Virus record (IMG/VR): IMGVR_UViG_3300033145_002563
Location: 1-64,000 of that record
Direction: 5' to 3' (one strand)
Length of the DNA stretch: 64,000 nucleotides
From: a virus
The notes under the pieces were generated by a model that was not told the origin of the DNA, ran no database searches, and was given only the letters and a program-made list of their open reading frames with translations. Made by a program: the position numbers and the translations under genes. This document shows, one piece after another, positions 16,603-25,919 of the stretch; the stretch's first letter is position 1, and every line of letters starts with the position of its first letter.

Positions 16603-17418
16603 TTAAACAATAAATCTATTTGCCAGAAATTCCTTGTTTTTCAACTCCTCTGCACAAGGCCTTTTGATTCCTTCCCCCAACAGAATCTCTGTCCTCCGAA
16701 TACGACGAACCATCTCAGCAAACTCCGCGACATCAGCAGATACTACCACGTCAGTAGATTCTGTTAAATCTTTCCGAATAACAAAATGTTTCTCGATTAC
16801 AGAGGCACCAGCTGCAACAGCAGCCACGCAAGCATCAATCCCTGTTGTATGATCCGAATACCCTATTTGGTAACCATCATACCCAAATGTCTCAAGTAAA
16901 TTTCTCACTGCCCCCACATTGGCCAACTCATCTTTACAAGGATAGAGACTAACACAATGCATAAGACAGATATCTATACTCCCCCACCCCTGCCCTACAA
17001 CATCTTCAATATCTCCTACAGAAGCAAGCCCAGTGGAAACATAAAGTTTATCTATATCAAGACCCCATGCAAACTCCAAAAACTCCTCATTGTATATCAT
17101 ACAAGAAGCTATCTTCAACTTAGTTAGACCCAACTCATTTACAAGAAAGTCCGCTCTCTCTCTACTAAATGGAGAACTAAGAAACTCTACATTATGTTTT
17201 TCAGCATGCTCTTTCAACTCAAAATGGTCTTCATTAGATAGAGAAGCCTTGAGAAACCAATCCCTCTCAGGATCCTCCTTACGAATACAAGCTTCATTAT
17301 AAGATTGAAACTTAACAATATCCGCTCCGTTGAGAGCAGCATACATGATCATGCCCTTTGCAAGTTCTATATCTCCATTGTGGTTATCCCCAATCTCTGC
17401 TATGATTTCTGTCTCCAT
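16603..17418 (-). CDS. neuB: NeuB-family nonulosonic acid synthase
   Basis: A 271-aa TIM-barrel synthase that condenses PEP with an N-acyl hexosamine to make a sialic-acid-like nonulosonic acid. Diagnostic motifs are IIAEIGDNHNGDIELAKGMI, DIVKFQSYN, LKIASCMIYNEEFL, LYVSTGLASV, and QIGYSDHTTGIDACVAAVAAGASVIEKHF. The protein lacks the C-terminal SAF/antifreeze domain of full-length NeuB (about 345 aa) that caps the active site. It is next to a GT2 and SDR in the operon. Two NeuA-like genes in this window support a CMP-nonulosonate pathway. Confidence 0.9.
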   Translation of the reverse strand: METEIIAEIGDNHNGDIELAKGMIMYAALNGADIVKFQSYNEACIRKEDPERDWFLKASLSNEDHFELKEHAEKHNVEFLSSPFSRERADFLVNELGLTKLKIASCMIYNEEFLEFAWGLDIDKLYVSTGLASVGDIEDVVGQGWGSIDICLMHCVSLYPCKDELANVGAVRNLLETFGYDGYQIGYSDHTTGIDACVAAVAAGASVIEKHFVIRKDLTESTDVVVSADVAEFAEMVRRIRRTEILLGEGIKRPCAEELKNKEFLANRFIV

Positions 17419-18149
17419 TTTTTCTCCTTCAGATCAGCCACAAACTCAAGATCAGAATTCGGCCCACAAGTCAACAATAAGTCAGACCCCCAACAATCAA
17501 TAAGATCCGCCCAACCACGAAGTCTTTTGTGAAGATTTTCAGTCATTCCTTCGCTGTGTTTTCTATAGGCCCACAAAGGTTCACGGTAATGAAAGAATTC
17601 AAAATGTTTCTGCATCAATCTTAGATGTAAATCATATTCCTCCCAAAAGAAATCTCTATATCCCCCAACATCTCTAAGAATAGAAGTAGGGTACATAATC
17701 CCACAGGCTTGTATATCATAAAGATTGTTTTTCTCAAAAAATTTAACCTTCAATTCTCCTTTTTCTAGAAGGAAATAATCAGAATAACAAACTCTATCAT
17801 AGTTCATATTCTTCAATAAAGATGACAACAGAGAAGGCATTGCAAGATCGTCTGAATCCAACCTAGTAAAATACTGGCCCCTTGCTACCTCTAACACTTC
17901 GTTACACCTAGTGACCAGTCCTTTGTTATAAAGGTGATTGACAAATCTCAACTCAGATCCATTAGCAGAATATTTCTTTATAGCATCCTTCATGACCTTC
18001 CTAGTCTGATCAGTTGACCCATCGTTTACAACAATCACTTCATACTGATCAGCAGGTAGATTCTGACATCTGAGAGATTCTAAAGCTTGACGAACGTATT
18101 TACTTTGATTATAAGTTATCATTGCTACAGTAACAAGAGGATTATTCAT
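17400..18149 (-). CDS. GT2-family glycosyltransferase
   Basis: A 249-aa GT-A enzyme: VTVAMITYNQSKYVRQALESL, VIVVNDGSTDQTRKV, and YFTRLDSDDLAMP (DxD). It overlaps the SDR gene by an ATGA-type junction upstream and neuB downstream. Acceptor unknown. Confidence 0.85.
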   Translation of the reverse strand: MNNPLVTVAMITYNQSKYVRQALESLRCQNLPADQYEVIVVNDGSTDQTRKVMKDAIKKYSANGSELRFVNHLYNKGLVTRCNEVLEVARGQYFTRLDSDDLAMPSLLSSLLKNMNYDRVCYSDYFLLEKGELKVKFFEKNNLYDIQACGIMYPTSILRDVGGYRDFFWEEYDLHLRLMQKHFEFFHYREPLWAYRKHSEGMTENLHKRLRGWADLIDCWGSDLLLTCGPNSDLEFVADLKEKKWRQKS

Positions 18150-19063
18150 TTTACTTTCTCAATGTACCACTTTATGTATTTTTTCAATCCCTCCTCGAAA
18201 GTTGTACTCGGTTCCCAAGAAAAATGGTCAAATGCTTTCATTGAAGATATTTCCTTTCCAGAAAAATCCCCTTCCCTTTTCTCTCCAAATTGGATATCAA
18301 CCGGGATTTCTACCAAAGATTTTATACTTTCTGTAATCTGCTTTATAGTAATCTTTTCCGATCCTTCAATATTATATATCTGATTACGAGTTGTCTCGAA
18401 ATGATCTAACACAGCTGTATGAGCCTCTGCCAAATCTTCTACGTAAAGAAATTTCCTAAATTGAGAACCATCACCATCAATAACTATTGGCTGACCTTCC
18501 AAAGCCTTCTTAACAAATACAGGAATTACAGCATTCATTCTTGCTCGGGGACCATAAGGAATACCATATCTAAGAATTGTATAATCAATCCCATACATCT
18601 TAGCATACGACTGACAATACAGTTCCCCTACATACTTAGTTACAGTATAAAAATGAGTTGGAGGAGGAATCAAAGTGTCTTCATCTACAAAACTACTCAT
18701 AACATCGCTATACACCCAAACTGTACTGGCATATATCACTCTTTTGACTTGTTCACCTAAACGCACTGCTTCTAAAACATTTGTAGTTCCCTGAACATTG
18801 ACTTCCTCCGCTCTCCGAGGATCTTTAGCAACCTCATATACATCTGCTACAGCACATAAATGTAGAATTACATCAACCTTATCCAAAGCCATTCTTACGC
18901 TTTCTAAGTTTAGAATATCTCCATGGAAAAATTCTACCTCCGAAGTAGAATGATAAGTAGAAAGAACAGCATCAAATATTCGAACATCGTTCCCATCTTT
19001 CAACAAAGCATCAATTACATGACTACCTATAAATCCGCTGCCCCCTATCACAAGTACTCGCAT
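18146..19063 (-). CDS. NAD-dependent SDR epimerase/dehydratase
   Basis: A 305-aa extended SDR: VLVIGGSGFIGSHVIDALL (Rossmann GxxGxxG), VDVILHLCAVADV, Ser in YASTVWVYSD, and YTVTKYVGE (Tyr-x3-Lys). It would act on a nucleotide sugar (C4 epimerisation, dehydration or similar). It overlaps the GT2 gene downstream, suggesting coupling. Confidence 0.9.
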   Translation of the reverse strand: MRVLVIGGSGFIGSHVIDALLKDGNDVRIFDAVLSTYHSTSEVEFFHGDILNLESVRMALDKVDVILHLCAVADVYEVAKDPRRAEEVNVQGTTNVLEAVRLGEQVKRVIYASTVWVYSDVMSSFVDEDTLIPPPTHFYTVTKYVGELYCQSYAKMYGIDYTILRYGIPYGPRARMNAVIPVFVKKALEGQPIVIDGDGSQFRKFLYVEDLAEAHTAVLDHFETTRNQIYNIEGSEKITIKQITESIKSLVEIPVDIQFGEKREGDFSGKEISSMKAFDHFSWEPSTTFEEGLKKYIKWYIEKVK

Positions 19064-19089
19064 TATTCACCTCTTTTCCTTAAAGCACA

Positions 19090-19275
19090 TTACGGGTTAA
19101 TTCCTCTCGCTTTCACAATTTCCAATGCTTGCTCCTCAGTAAACCCCACTTTTACTAAAGCATCAAATCTGGCTCGGAGTATCAGAGAAATCGAAGCTTG
19201 TGATTGGATTATTGCATTTAGATTTTCCCTTACTTTCTCTAAAGCTTCAGCAAGAATTAATTCTTTATCAGGCAC
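19090..19275 (-). CDS. Small hypothetical phage protein
   Basis: 61 aa, helical: LEKVRENLNAIIQSQASISLIL and GFTEEQALEIVKARG. This pattern recurs in small phage proteins whose role is not known. Stop/start overlap with the DegT gene upstream. Confidence 0.65.
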   Translation of the reverse strand: MPDKELILAEALEKVRENLNAIIQSQASISLILRARFDALVKVGFTEEQALEIVKARGINP

Positions 19276-20234
19276 TACTCATCTCCTTTATAATACAATG
19301 GAACACACCAATGATTCTCAGCTACCCAATCAGTATTTGATAAGTACTCTCCTGTTTTTAGTATACGATGACAGGGCTGATCGTATACTTTACCAGTAGA
19401 ATTATCTATACAATTAAAAACAATATACTTGTACAAACCAGAGATCATGCTTTCAGGAAATTGAACACGATTTGGAAAATTTGGATCAAGATATTTCTGC
19501 GCATATTCATTTTTCCACATAACAATCTCATTGAGTCGATTAATCTGAACAAGCCCTATTGCTGCCACGAACTCATTCATTCTATAGTTCCCACCTTCAA
19601 CAAGATGGGCAGACTTACCATAATTGCGGTACTGTTTAGCAAATTCAGCTAACGCCTGGTTTTTTGTAACCAGCATCCCTCCTTCGCCCGTCGAAATTGT
19701 CTTTGTTCCATAGAAAGAATAGATCCCAACATCTCCAAAAGCCCCGGCTTTCTTCCCATTCCAAGAAGCTCCATGAGCATGAGCACAGTCTTCTAAAAGA
19801 GGAATCCCTTCTTTCCTACACTTGAGAACCAAATCTTCAACACGAAAAGCTATATGACCACCGATATGTACCAAAAAGACTGCATCTACATGAGCAGAAC
19901 TACTATAAGGATTCAAACACAAATCATCTGTGTAACAATCCCCAAAAAAAACCTTACCTCCTGCTTTCAATATACTCAAAGGAGTAGCCATAAAAGTATT
20001 CGACGGACAGAGAACTTTCTTCCCTTTGATCTCAAAATACTCAAGAGCCGCCATCGCCGCTCCAAACCATGAAGAAAAAGCTACTGCATATGGAACACCC
20101 ACATACTCAGCCCATTTATCTTCAAACATTCTTACAAACTTTCCTTCAGACCAAACATGGTTCTGAAAAATTTCATCCCAATAAGAGTGAATCCTCTTTT
20201 CGTCTTCTTTTTCAAAACCAATTCTAAACTTCAT
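19275..20234 (-). CDS. DegT/DnrJ/EryC1-family sugar aminotransferase
   Basis: 319-aa PLP enzyme. Key features are YAVAFSSWFGAAMAAL, PSNTFMATPLSILKAGG, LLEDCAHAHGASWNGKKAG, and IYSFYGTKTISTGEGGMLVT with the PLP Lys. It would aminate a 4- or 3-keto nucleotide sugar, and it partners logically with the SDR at 18146 to supply the amino sugar used by NeuB. Slightly short (usual about 370 aa), with loss at the C-terminus. Confidence 0.9.
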   Translation of the reverse strand: MKFRIGFEKEDEKRIHSYWDEIFQNHVWSEGKFVRMFEDKWAEYVGVPYAVAFSSWFGAAMAALEYFEIKGKKVLCPSNTFMATPLSILKAGGKVFFGDCYTDDLCLNPYSSSAHVDAVFLVHIGGHIAFRVEDLVLKCRKEGIPLLEDCAHAHGASWNGKKAGAFGDVGIYSFYGTKTISTGEGGMLVTKNQALAEFAKQYRNYGKSAHLVEGGNYRMNEFVAAIGLVQINRLNEIVMWKNEYAQKYLDPNFPNRVQFPESMISGLYKYIVFNCIDNSTGKVYDQPCHRILKTGEYLSNTDWVAENHWCVPLYYKGDE

Positions 20235-20448
20235 CCCTCTTGCCCTCAGAAGTCTCCAATTTTAAATCCTCAATTCCTTCTTCCATACCTTCAACAACAA
20301 GTCCCCCATTTCTCAGAAGATGATCAATAAGTTTAACTAACATCTGCAGAGATGAATCAATAGACTGCATAGTCTTATTTAATTCTTTCAAATAGCTCTC
20401 TACATAAGTGAAATGTAAAATTGTCTTCCTTTTAAACTCCTTATCCAC
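20224..20448 (-). CDS. Hypothetical protein
   Basis: 74 aa, helical N-terminus with acidic C-terminus (EGMEEGIEDLKLETSEG). It overlaps the aminotransferase start by 11 nt. No domain recognised. Confidence 0.5.
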   Translation of the reverse strand: MDKEFKRKTILHFTYVESYLKELNKTMQSIDSSLQMLVKLIDHLLRNGGLVVEGMEEGIEDLKLETSEGKRDEV

Positions 20449-20460
20449 AACGACCCTCCT

Positions 20461-21558
20461 TTAGTCCTGAATAGTTTCCCCTTGACCAAAAGCATCAAGT
20501 AATTTATGAAATCTTTTCATTCTTACAACAGAAGAATTTCCTCTAAGCTCCTTTAATATCCCTGACCTAGTTTTGAAATAAGCCAAAGGATTTTCATACT
20601 TAAAAGGCATTAGAAAGTCCTTTTTAGTTAGTCTCTCAATATAAGGAAGAATATAACCAAAAGACTTAGCCGAAGTATGATTTAAAAAATTCACAATTCT
20701 TCTCTCACCTTCTGTTGTATGCTTCTTATAATCCTCTAACCTTCCATCTGGATCAGGTCCCCTGAAGAAAGAAGACAAAGGATGATTATCCTGTTTTATT
20801 AGATCATTTGAAAAGGAAATTCCTAAATAATCAGCAACCTTTTCCATTTCTTCTTGAGGGGAATGTACCAAATCCTCATATCTTACAACATAGTATTTCT
20901 CGCTTCCTAGTATCTGACGATTTAATATGGCCAACTCTAAACTTACCATACCAATCTCAGAATGAGTCAAAACAAAATTGTCGAAAGTTCTAAACCATCT
21001 CCATATCCTTGGTCTCCGCATTTTAGCTGAAATATATCTTGTTCTTGGATCTCTAACAATATGCAAAAACTTAATCTCATTTCTTTTAGAAGCTTCATTT
21101 AAAACCAAAGCTCCCATCTCATGTTCCAATGGTCGTTTAACAACGAAAGTAGACTTGTTCCCAGGAAAAGTTGGAGGAAGTCCTGCAAGTAAACTCGCTG
21201 CATATACACTCCTAAGTCGAAACCCCAACGACCCTAAAATACTTCGATACTCAGAAACAAACCTCCTCCTATCTATATCAGGTCGTTGATAATTACTCTT
21301 TCCATACACTCTCTCTAGATAAGAAGAATGTTCCTTAGCTGTATTGTTATCAGTCAGAGCTAAAATCTCAAATGTATTTAAGTAATCCCTATGAAAGAAT
21401 CTTGTTGCCTCTTCCTTACCTCTGTTATTGTAGTAAAGCCAGTATCTCAGAATACTGCTCTCACCCGGAAAAACAGTCGTTTCTGGATGTCCATCGAGTA
21501 GATTGGATAACAAAGTCGTCCCACTTCTTGGTGCTCCACAGATGAAACAAAATTTCAC
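20461..21558 (-). CDS. Sulfotransferase (PAPS-dependent)
   Basis: A 365-aa protein with the 5'-phosphosulfate-binding loop FICGAPRSGTTLLSNLLDGHP at the N-terminus and the 3'-phosphate motif FLHIVRDPRTRYISAK near residue 185. The GTG start (21558) overlaps the preceding small frame by GTGA. No PAPS synthesis genes are in view, so host PAPS would be needed. Together with the gene at 21646 it suggests a sulfated glycan. Confidence 0.9.
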   Translation of the reverse strand: MKFCFICGAPRSGTTLLSNLLDGHPETTVFPGESSILRYWLYYNNRGKEEATRFFHRDYLNTFEILALTDNNTAKEHSSYLERVYGKSNYQRPDIDRRRFVSEYRSILGSLGFRLRSVYAASLLAGLPPTFPGNKSTFVVKRPLEHEMGALVLNEASKRNEIKFLHIVRDPRTRYISAKMRRPRIWRWFRTFDNFVLTHSEIGMVSLELAILNRQILGSEKYYVVRYEDLVHSPQEEMEKVADYLGISFSNDLIKQDNHPLSSFFRGPDPDGRLEDYKKHTTEGERRIVNFLNHTSAKSFGYILPYIERLTKKDFLMPFKYENPLAYFKTRSGILKELRGNSSVVRMKRFHKLLDAFGQGETIQD

Positions 21559-21656
21559 CTTGTCACCTCTCCTGACAATCTTCTACTTGCTTCATCAACT
21601 CTTTCTTGAACAATCTCAAAACCTAAAAATTTTCTTCCTAATTTCTTACCACTCAT
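21555..21656 (-). CDS. 33-codon frame, possible DNA methyltransferase remnant
   Basis: ATG 21656 to TGA 21555. The product KKLGRKFLGFEIVQERVDEA resembles the final helix/strand of N4/N6 DNA methyltransferases (KLGRkfiGiEi...e.A..RL). It overlaps both neighbours (coupled GTGA). It may be a short gene or a remnant, and confidence is limited by length. Confidence 0.35.
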   Translation of the reverse strand: MSGKKLGRKFLGFEIVQERVDEASRRLSGEVTR

Positions 21657-22578
21657 ACTTGCACCTTTTCAAAATATCCTCAGCTCTTTCCCTAAACCAC
21701 TCCTCTTGCTCTTTACTAAAATAATCTCTCCAATCATAAACCCTACCACTGTAAGTAGAACGATCCCTTGAACCTGTCCGTCTATTCAAATTCTTTCTCA
21801 AGTTTCCTTTCCGCTTTGTCTTTCTTTCTTCTTTCTCTACCAAATCTTTTGGATTGAGGCTATCTCTTATTCCAAGAAAATCAAGAACAGCCCCAAGATA
21901 TACAGAAGTTACCCGTTTCAACTCCTCATAACGAAGAAGGTATGTTTGGCGGGTATCTAAAAAGCGCCTATTCTCTCTATGATACTCTAACCATCCCTCA
22001 ACCCATGGAACATAGTACGAAGACACTACTTCAAGATTATGCCACATACCCTCCTCTAAAGACTTTTCGTTATACCATTTGTAACACCAACTATTTCTAT
22101 CAGTCTTCTCATGAATATAACGAGACACCGCCATGTTTCTTAAATCTCGTATAAGGATAATCGTTTTAATCTTGTTCCTTTCTAACAACTCCAAGTTATT
22201 TTCTGTCGGATTTGTATGAAGTTTTAAGACCGTATACTTACTTTTAGGAATAGCATCAAACATCTCTTGGCTTAACTCATGTGTCCATTTTTCTGCCTGA
22301 CTAAGCATAAGAGGTCTTAAAACACCAGGACATGGATTGTAACCAGGAATGTGGCAAAGTAAAGAAAAAAGCCAAGTGCTTCCACTTTTAGGAAGCCCAG
22401 CAATATGAATAATATTTTCAGGCCAAGAGAAAGATCTCAAATCATTATGTAGATCAAGGAAAATCTCCTTCACTATGTAAGGAATAACCATAGGATTCTG
22501 CCATAGAATCGGAAGTTTCTTAAAGTTTTCTACTAAGATCTGTCTCACAGTTTCTCCAATAGCTCTACAATCTCGCAA
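21646..22578 (-). CDS. Sulfotransferase (PAPS-dependent)
   Basis: 310-aa protein. NIIHIAGLPKSGSTWLFSLLCHI is the 5'-PSB loop, and IKTIILIRDLRNMAVSRYIH is the 3'-PB element. A basic segment (KTKRKGNLRKNLNRR) lies near the C-terminus. It is unlike the sulfotransferase at 20461 in the remaining sequence, so they probably modify different positions. It overlaps the glycosyltransferase-like gene at 22545 by 34 nt. Confidence 0.85.
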   Translation of the reverse strand: MRDCRAIGETVRQILVENFKKLPILWQNPMVIPYIVKEIFLDLHNDLRSFSWPENIIHIAGLPKSGSTWLFSLLCHIPGYNPCPGVLRPLMLSQAEKWTHELSQEMFDAIPKSKYTVLKLHTNPTENNLELLERNKIKTIILIRDLRNMAVSRYIHEKTDRNSWCYKWYNEKSLEEGMWHNLEVVSSYYVPWVEGWLEYHRENRRFLDTRQTYLLRYEELKRVTSVYLGAVLDFLGIRDSLNPKDLVEKEERKTKRKGNLRKNLNRRTGSRDRSTYSGRVYDWRDYFSKEQEEWFRERAEDILKRCKYEW

Positions 22579-23924
22579 TCAGATTTGAACTCAAGATAGT
22601 TTCGTATAAATCCTTTACAAGCATCTTTACTTGGCCAAGGTGGCTCATCCAAACAGGCAGAAAACTCCTCAGGAGAAAACGTTTTAACTAGTAAATCAGA
22701 TACTCCATCCAAAGGATTCATACTAACAAAAGAGTTTAAATAAGGACAAATAACAGGAAGACCAACAGCAATTGCCTCAATTGCTGCAGAAGATTCTGTA
22801 GTGATGACAGCTTTTCGCCCCATCAATTCGTCCCTCATCAGACTTCCCTTCTGACAAACAAGACTCATATCTCTACCTCTAAATCGAAGACAAGAATCTG
22901 GATGGGGTTTAATCCTCAAAGACCTAGATACTTTGCCGCAATAACGCAGAAAAGTAAGTAGTTCTCTACTTTGTCCATCTGTAGAGCCCAAAACCACGAG
23001 AGGGAGGCCAAAGGAAGAAAAAACTCCCATTTTAACATCACCTAGATACTGATATCTCAGAGTTCCAGATATAAAAAGTCTTCCATTATCAATTGATCCC
23101 TCCATTAACTCATAGGGAATTCTTCCAGGAACCCCCAAAAAATCTGGTCTAGGCATCTCCATAACCTCAGAAGAATGATAGAAATTATTCAATGCATTCA
23201 AAGGCAGTGTTGAATGAGCCAACCCTATAAGTTTTCTTCCCGAACGTGATAAAGAAAAACACATCGCTTTCTCCCACGCCAGTCCTTCATACGGATAGAT
23301 GACTTTTTTTACATCAGGAAAAGAGCAATCTATATTTCTAAAGATTCTTTCATAAAACTGACCTTCCACCAAAACGTTCCCAAAAAAAGATCTCCAAAAC
23401 TCTTCTCTAAAAAATCTATAGTTTCGTCCCAACAAACTTTTTATCTTAACTAACCTAAACAAAAAAACCAAAGCTATTCGGAGAGAATTTCTACACACAA
23501 GGAAGAAATCCATAACTTCCAAAAATTCATATAAACACCGTGGTCCTTTTGGCTTACTATTTCTTGTAGGTATGTAAATCCAGTTTGCTTTTTTCATTCC
23601 TCTCAATGATTTGAATATGTTCCCACAGTAAGAAATAATTAGAATCTCTCCTTGGACAATCCCACAAGCATGCTGCACCTTCATCTTATAGTGTAAACAT
23701 CTAAAAAAGAAAATGAGATAGGTTCCAACAGCTGACATCAAACACCGAAGGGGCAGAAAAGGATCCCCTCCAGGCTTCAATCCTTTTACTAAGTTATGAT
23801 AGGTTCTTGACTTAATTGTATTCTTCTCATGAACTAAAGAATACCACCAAGCAGAACCAAAAAAAGGCTGAAGCTCTTTTCCTATATCAGCTACAAATTT
23901 AAGATACTGCTCCCTGGTCATCAT
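22545..23924 (-). CDS. GT-B-like surface glycan biosynthesis protein
   Basis: 459 aa. The C-terminal half has LPLVVLGSTDGQSREL, LRIKPHPDSCLRF and VITTESSAAIEAIAVGLPVICPY, a CDP-glycerol/UDP-sugar GT-B pattern (His-Pro and E-x7-E-like region). The N-terminal half includes a hydrophobic segment (YLIFFF). It may be a polysaccharide polymer transferase. It overlaps the upstream SDR gene and the sulfotransferase downstream. Confidence 0.65.
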   Translation of the reverse strand: MMTREQYLKFVADIGKELQPFFGSAWWYSLVHEKNTIKSRTYHNLVKGLKPGGDPFLPLRCLMSAVGTYLIFFFRCLHYKMKVQHACGIVQGEILIISYCGNIFKSLRGMKKANWIYIPTRNSKPKGPRCLYEFLEVMDFFLVCRNSLRIALVFLFRLVKIKSLLGRNYRFFREEFWRSFFGNVLVEGQFYERIFRNIDCSFPDVKKVIYPYEGLAWEKAMCFSLSRSGRKLIGLAHSTLPLNALNNFYHSSEVMEMPRPDFLGVPGRIPYELMEGSIDNGRLFISGTLRYQYLGDVKMGVFSSFGLPLVVLGSTDGQSRELLTFLRYCGKVSRSLRIKPHPDSCLRFRGRDMSLVCQKGSLMRDELMGRKAVITTESSAAIEAIAVGLPVICPYLNSFVSMNPLDGVSDLLVKTFSPEEFSACLDEPPWPSKDACKGFIRNYLEFKSDCEIVELLEKL

Positions 23925-24840
23925 GACTTGCCTTTACTGCATCTAAAAGTCCCGCCCCTAAATCATAGTACCTGCTACTTATATACTTCTTTACTATTTC
24001 AGGTTGGAAAACATATGGAGTCACTTCATAGTGGTCAGAACAAGTCTCCCCTCTAAACTCAATCGAGTATTCTTCCCCCAGAATATCCTTCAATGTCCCC
24101 ACCAAATCTTTTGATTTAACAGGACAAACCCCCGTCAACACCACGGCAGAATTCTCAAACTCTACTTTATCTAACAACTCAACAGAACATCTTGCGACGT
24201 CACTGACATGTATATACTCTCTAACCTCTTCGCCTGTACCATAATAGGAAATAACTTTTGTTTCCAATGCATGATCAATTATCTTTTTTATAGAATTATT
24301 CCCCTTCGCACCTGAACCATAGATAGTTCCATACCGTAAAATAATATGAGGAAAACCAAACTTTCTCGAATAGTATCTCGTCCACTCCTCACAATTCCTT
24401 TTTGAAATTCCATATGGTCCCGCCTTGTCATTATAAACATACACCGAAGAAGCAAAAACAAACTTTGGAATAACTTTCTCAATAAATGCTTTCTGTATTT
24501 CAATAAGATCTGCTATACTTTGTAAGATATACTGATTGCCCAATACATTCTTTCTTAAGGCATCAAAAGGTCTCTTATCACAGTCTGCAATATCAGAAAT
24601 TGCAGCAAAATTAAAAACAACCTGTGGTTCCCATGAACAGATAAAATCACTCACTTTCGCTTGATCCATCATACTGCCTGCAACATATTGATAAGAACCC
24701 TTCTTGTCTCTTGAGCATAACCAAGTAACTTCTGTAATCGGATGAGTACTAAAGTTTGCTACATCGTGCCCACAAGACAATAACTCCATAATAACATGAC
24801 TTCCGATGAACCCCGATCCCCCCACAACTAATACTTTCAC
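23899..24840 (-). CDS. NAD-dependent SDR epimerase/dehydratase
   Basis: Starting from GTG 24840 (SD GAAGGAA upstream; an earlier ATG at 24897 is possible), it gives VKVLVVGGSGFIGSHVIMELL, VVFNFAAISDIAD, SSVYVYND and YGISKRNCEEW (Tyr-x3-Lys). Extended SDR of the nucleotide-sugar epimerase type, about 313 aa. Its stop overlaps the next gene. Confidence 0.85.
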   Translation of the reverse strand: MKVLVVGGSGFIGSHVIMELLSCGHDVANFSTHPITEVTWLCSRDKKGSYQYVAGSMMDQAKVSDFICSWEPQVVFNFAAISDIADCDKRPFDALRKNVLGNQYILQSIADLIEIQKAFIEKVIPKFVFASSVYVYNDKAGPYGISKRNCEEWTRYYSRKFGFPHIILRYGTIYGSGAKGNNSIKKIIDHALETKVISYYGTGEEVREYIHVSDVARCSVELLDKVEFENSAVVLTGVCPVKSKDLVGTLKDILGEEYSIEFRGETCSDHYEVTPYVFQPEIVKKYISSRYYDLGAGLLDAVKASHDDQGAVS

Positions 24841-24924
24841 TTTTTGTATTCCTTCTTCAATCTCCGATAAACAGCCATAAAAGATTCTGGATGCCACTGA
24901 TTCTTTGTATGTAAAAATCCAACT

Positions 24925-25143
24925 CTAGGAGAACAAATACTGTTCGCTATCTTCCTCAGCTTCTTCGCTACTATTCCTCTCACACTTTATTACTTCTCCT
25001 CCAGGTTCATACATTCTATATTCAATATCACCAACAGCCATAATTGTTTGAGGCCAAATCAAACTAGAAAACTCTCTACAAGGAATATCAACGACAGAAG
25101 GAAACACTAAAAGCAAAAACACAACTACTATGATTCTAAACAT
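24925..25143 (-). CDS. Small secreted or membrane-anchored hypothetical
   Basis: 72 aa. The N-terminus MFRIIVVVFLLLVFPSV is a signal peptide or membrane anchor; the rest is acidic. It overlaps the dehydrogenase gene. No family recognised. Confidence 0.5.
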   Translation of the reverse strand: MFRIIVVVFLLLVFPSVVDIPCREFSSLIWPQTIMAVGDIEYRMYEPGGEVIKCERNSSEEAEEDSEQYLFS

Positions 25144-25919
25144 TCTTTCAATCCCTTCACCAGATTAGAAACTGCCATACGTTCCATTGCCGTCCTTGCT
25201 TCCACAGTACTTGAAGCAATATGGGGAGTAAGAATCACATTTGGATCAAAACTTCTAACCAAAAAATCATGGTTCACATCAGAGGCGAACCCAGCAAGTT
25301 TTCCATCTCTTAGAGCACGAGATACAGCAGTTTCATCAATACATCCACCACGAGCGGTGTTTACAAGATAGCTTCCTATTTTCATCTTCAATAATTCTTT
25401 ATCACCAACAACGCAATCATTTCCAGATACATGAATAGATACAATATCAGAACGCTCAAATAACCGTTCCAAATCCCTATCAAAGCAATTTTTCACGTCA
25501 TACATAAAAACCTCGCAACCAAAAACTATCAATGAAAAAGCAAGTCTTTCTCCTATCCGCCCACAACCAATAACCCCTACAGTCATACTACTAAGATTCC
25601 TACCTTTTGCATTACTTCTCATCAAATCTAGAATAAGTTTAATGGTAAACTCTACCACCGCATCAGTCAACTCTCTACAAGGAGTAGTATAGACTTTAAC
25701 TCCTCTCTTCTTACATTCTTCAAGATCAATATTATCGAGTCCCACTCCAACTCTGCTAATCACTTTTAGTTCAGACCACTCAGCCACATCAAATGGCCTA
25801 GTATCAAGAATTACTCCTTTATCAGTGCCATACGTCTTACTACTCAATCCAACATCTAACAAAGCGTCGTAAATTTCTTCCTCTTTGACTATTCTAAGAT
25901 TCTCCAGTATCCTAATCAT
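25128..25919 (-). CDS. D-2-hydroxyacid (phosphoglycerate-like) dehydrogenase
   Basis: 263 aa from ATG 25919, overlapping the upstream gene by ATGA. It shows TVGVIGCGRIGERLAFSL (NAD-binding), SIHVSGND, LVNTARGGCIDETAVSRALRDGKLAGFASDV (catalytic Arg) and VILTPHIAS (His). SerA-type proteins are about 310-400 aa without the regulatory domain. In sugar clusters such enzymes make 3-keto or 2-keto acids, so it could supply a serine or lactate-like side chain. Confidence 0.8.
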   Translation of the reverse strand: MIRILENLRIVKEEEIYDALLDVGLSSKTYGTDKGVILDTRPFDVAEWSELKVISRVGVGLDNIDLEECKKRGVKVYTTPCRELTDAVVEFTIKLILDLMRSNAKGRNLSSMTVGVIGCGRIGERLAFSLIVFGCEVFMYDVKNCFDRDLERLFERSDIVSIHVSGNDCVVGDKELLKMKIGSYLVNTARGGCIDETAVSRALRDGKLAGFASDVNHDFLVRSFDPNVILTPHIASSTVEARTAMERMAVSNLVKGLKECLES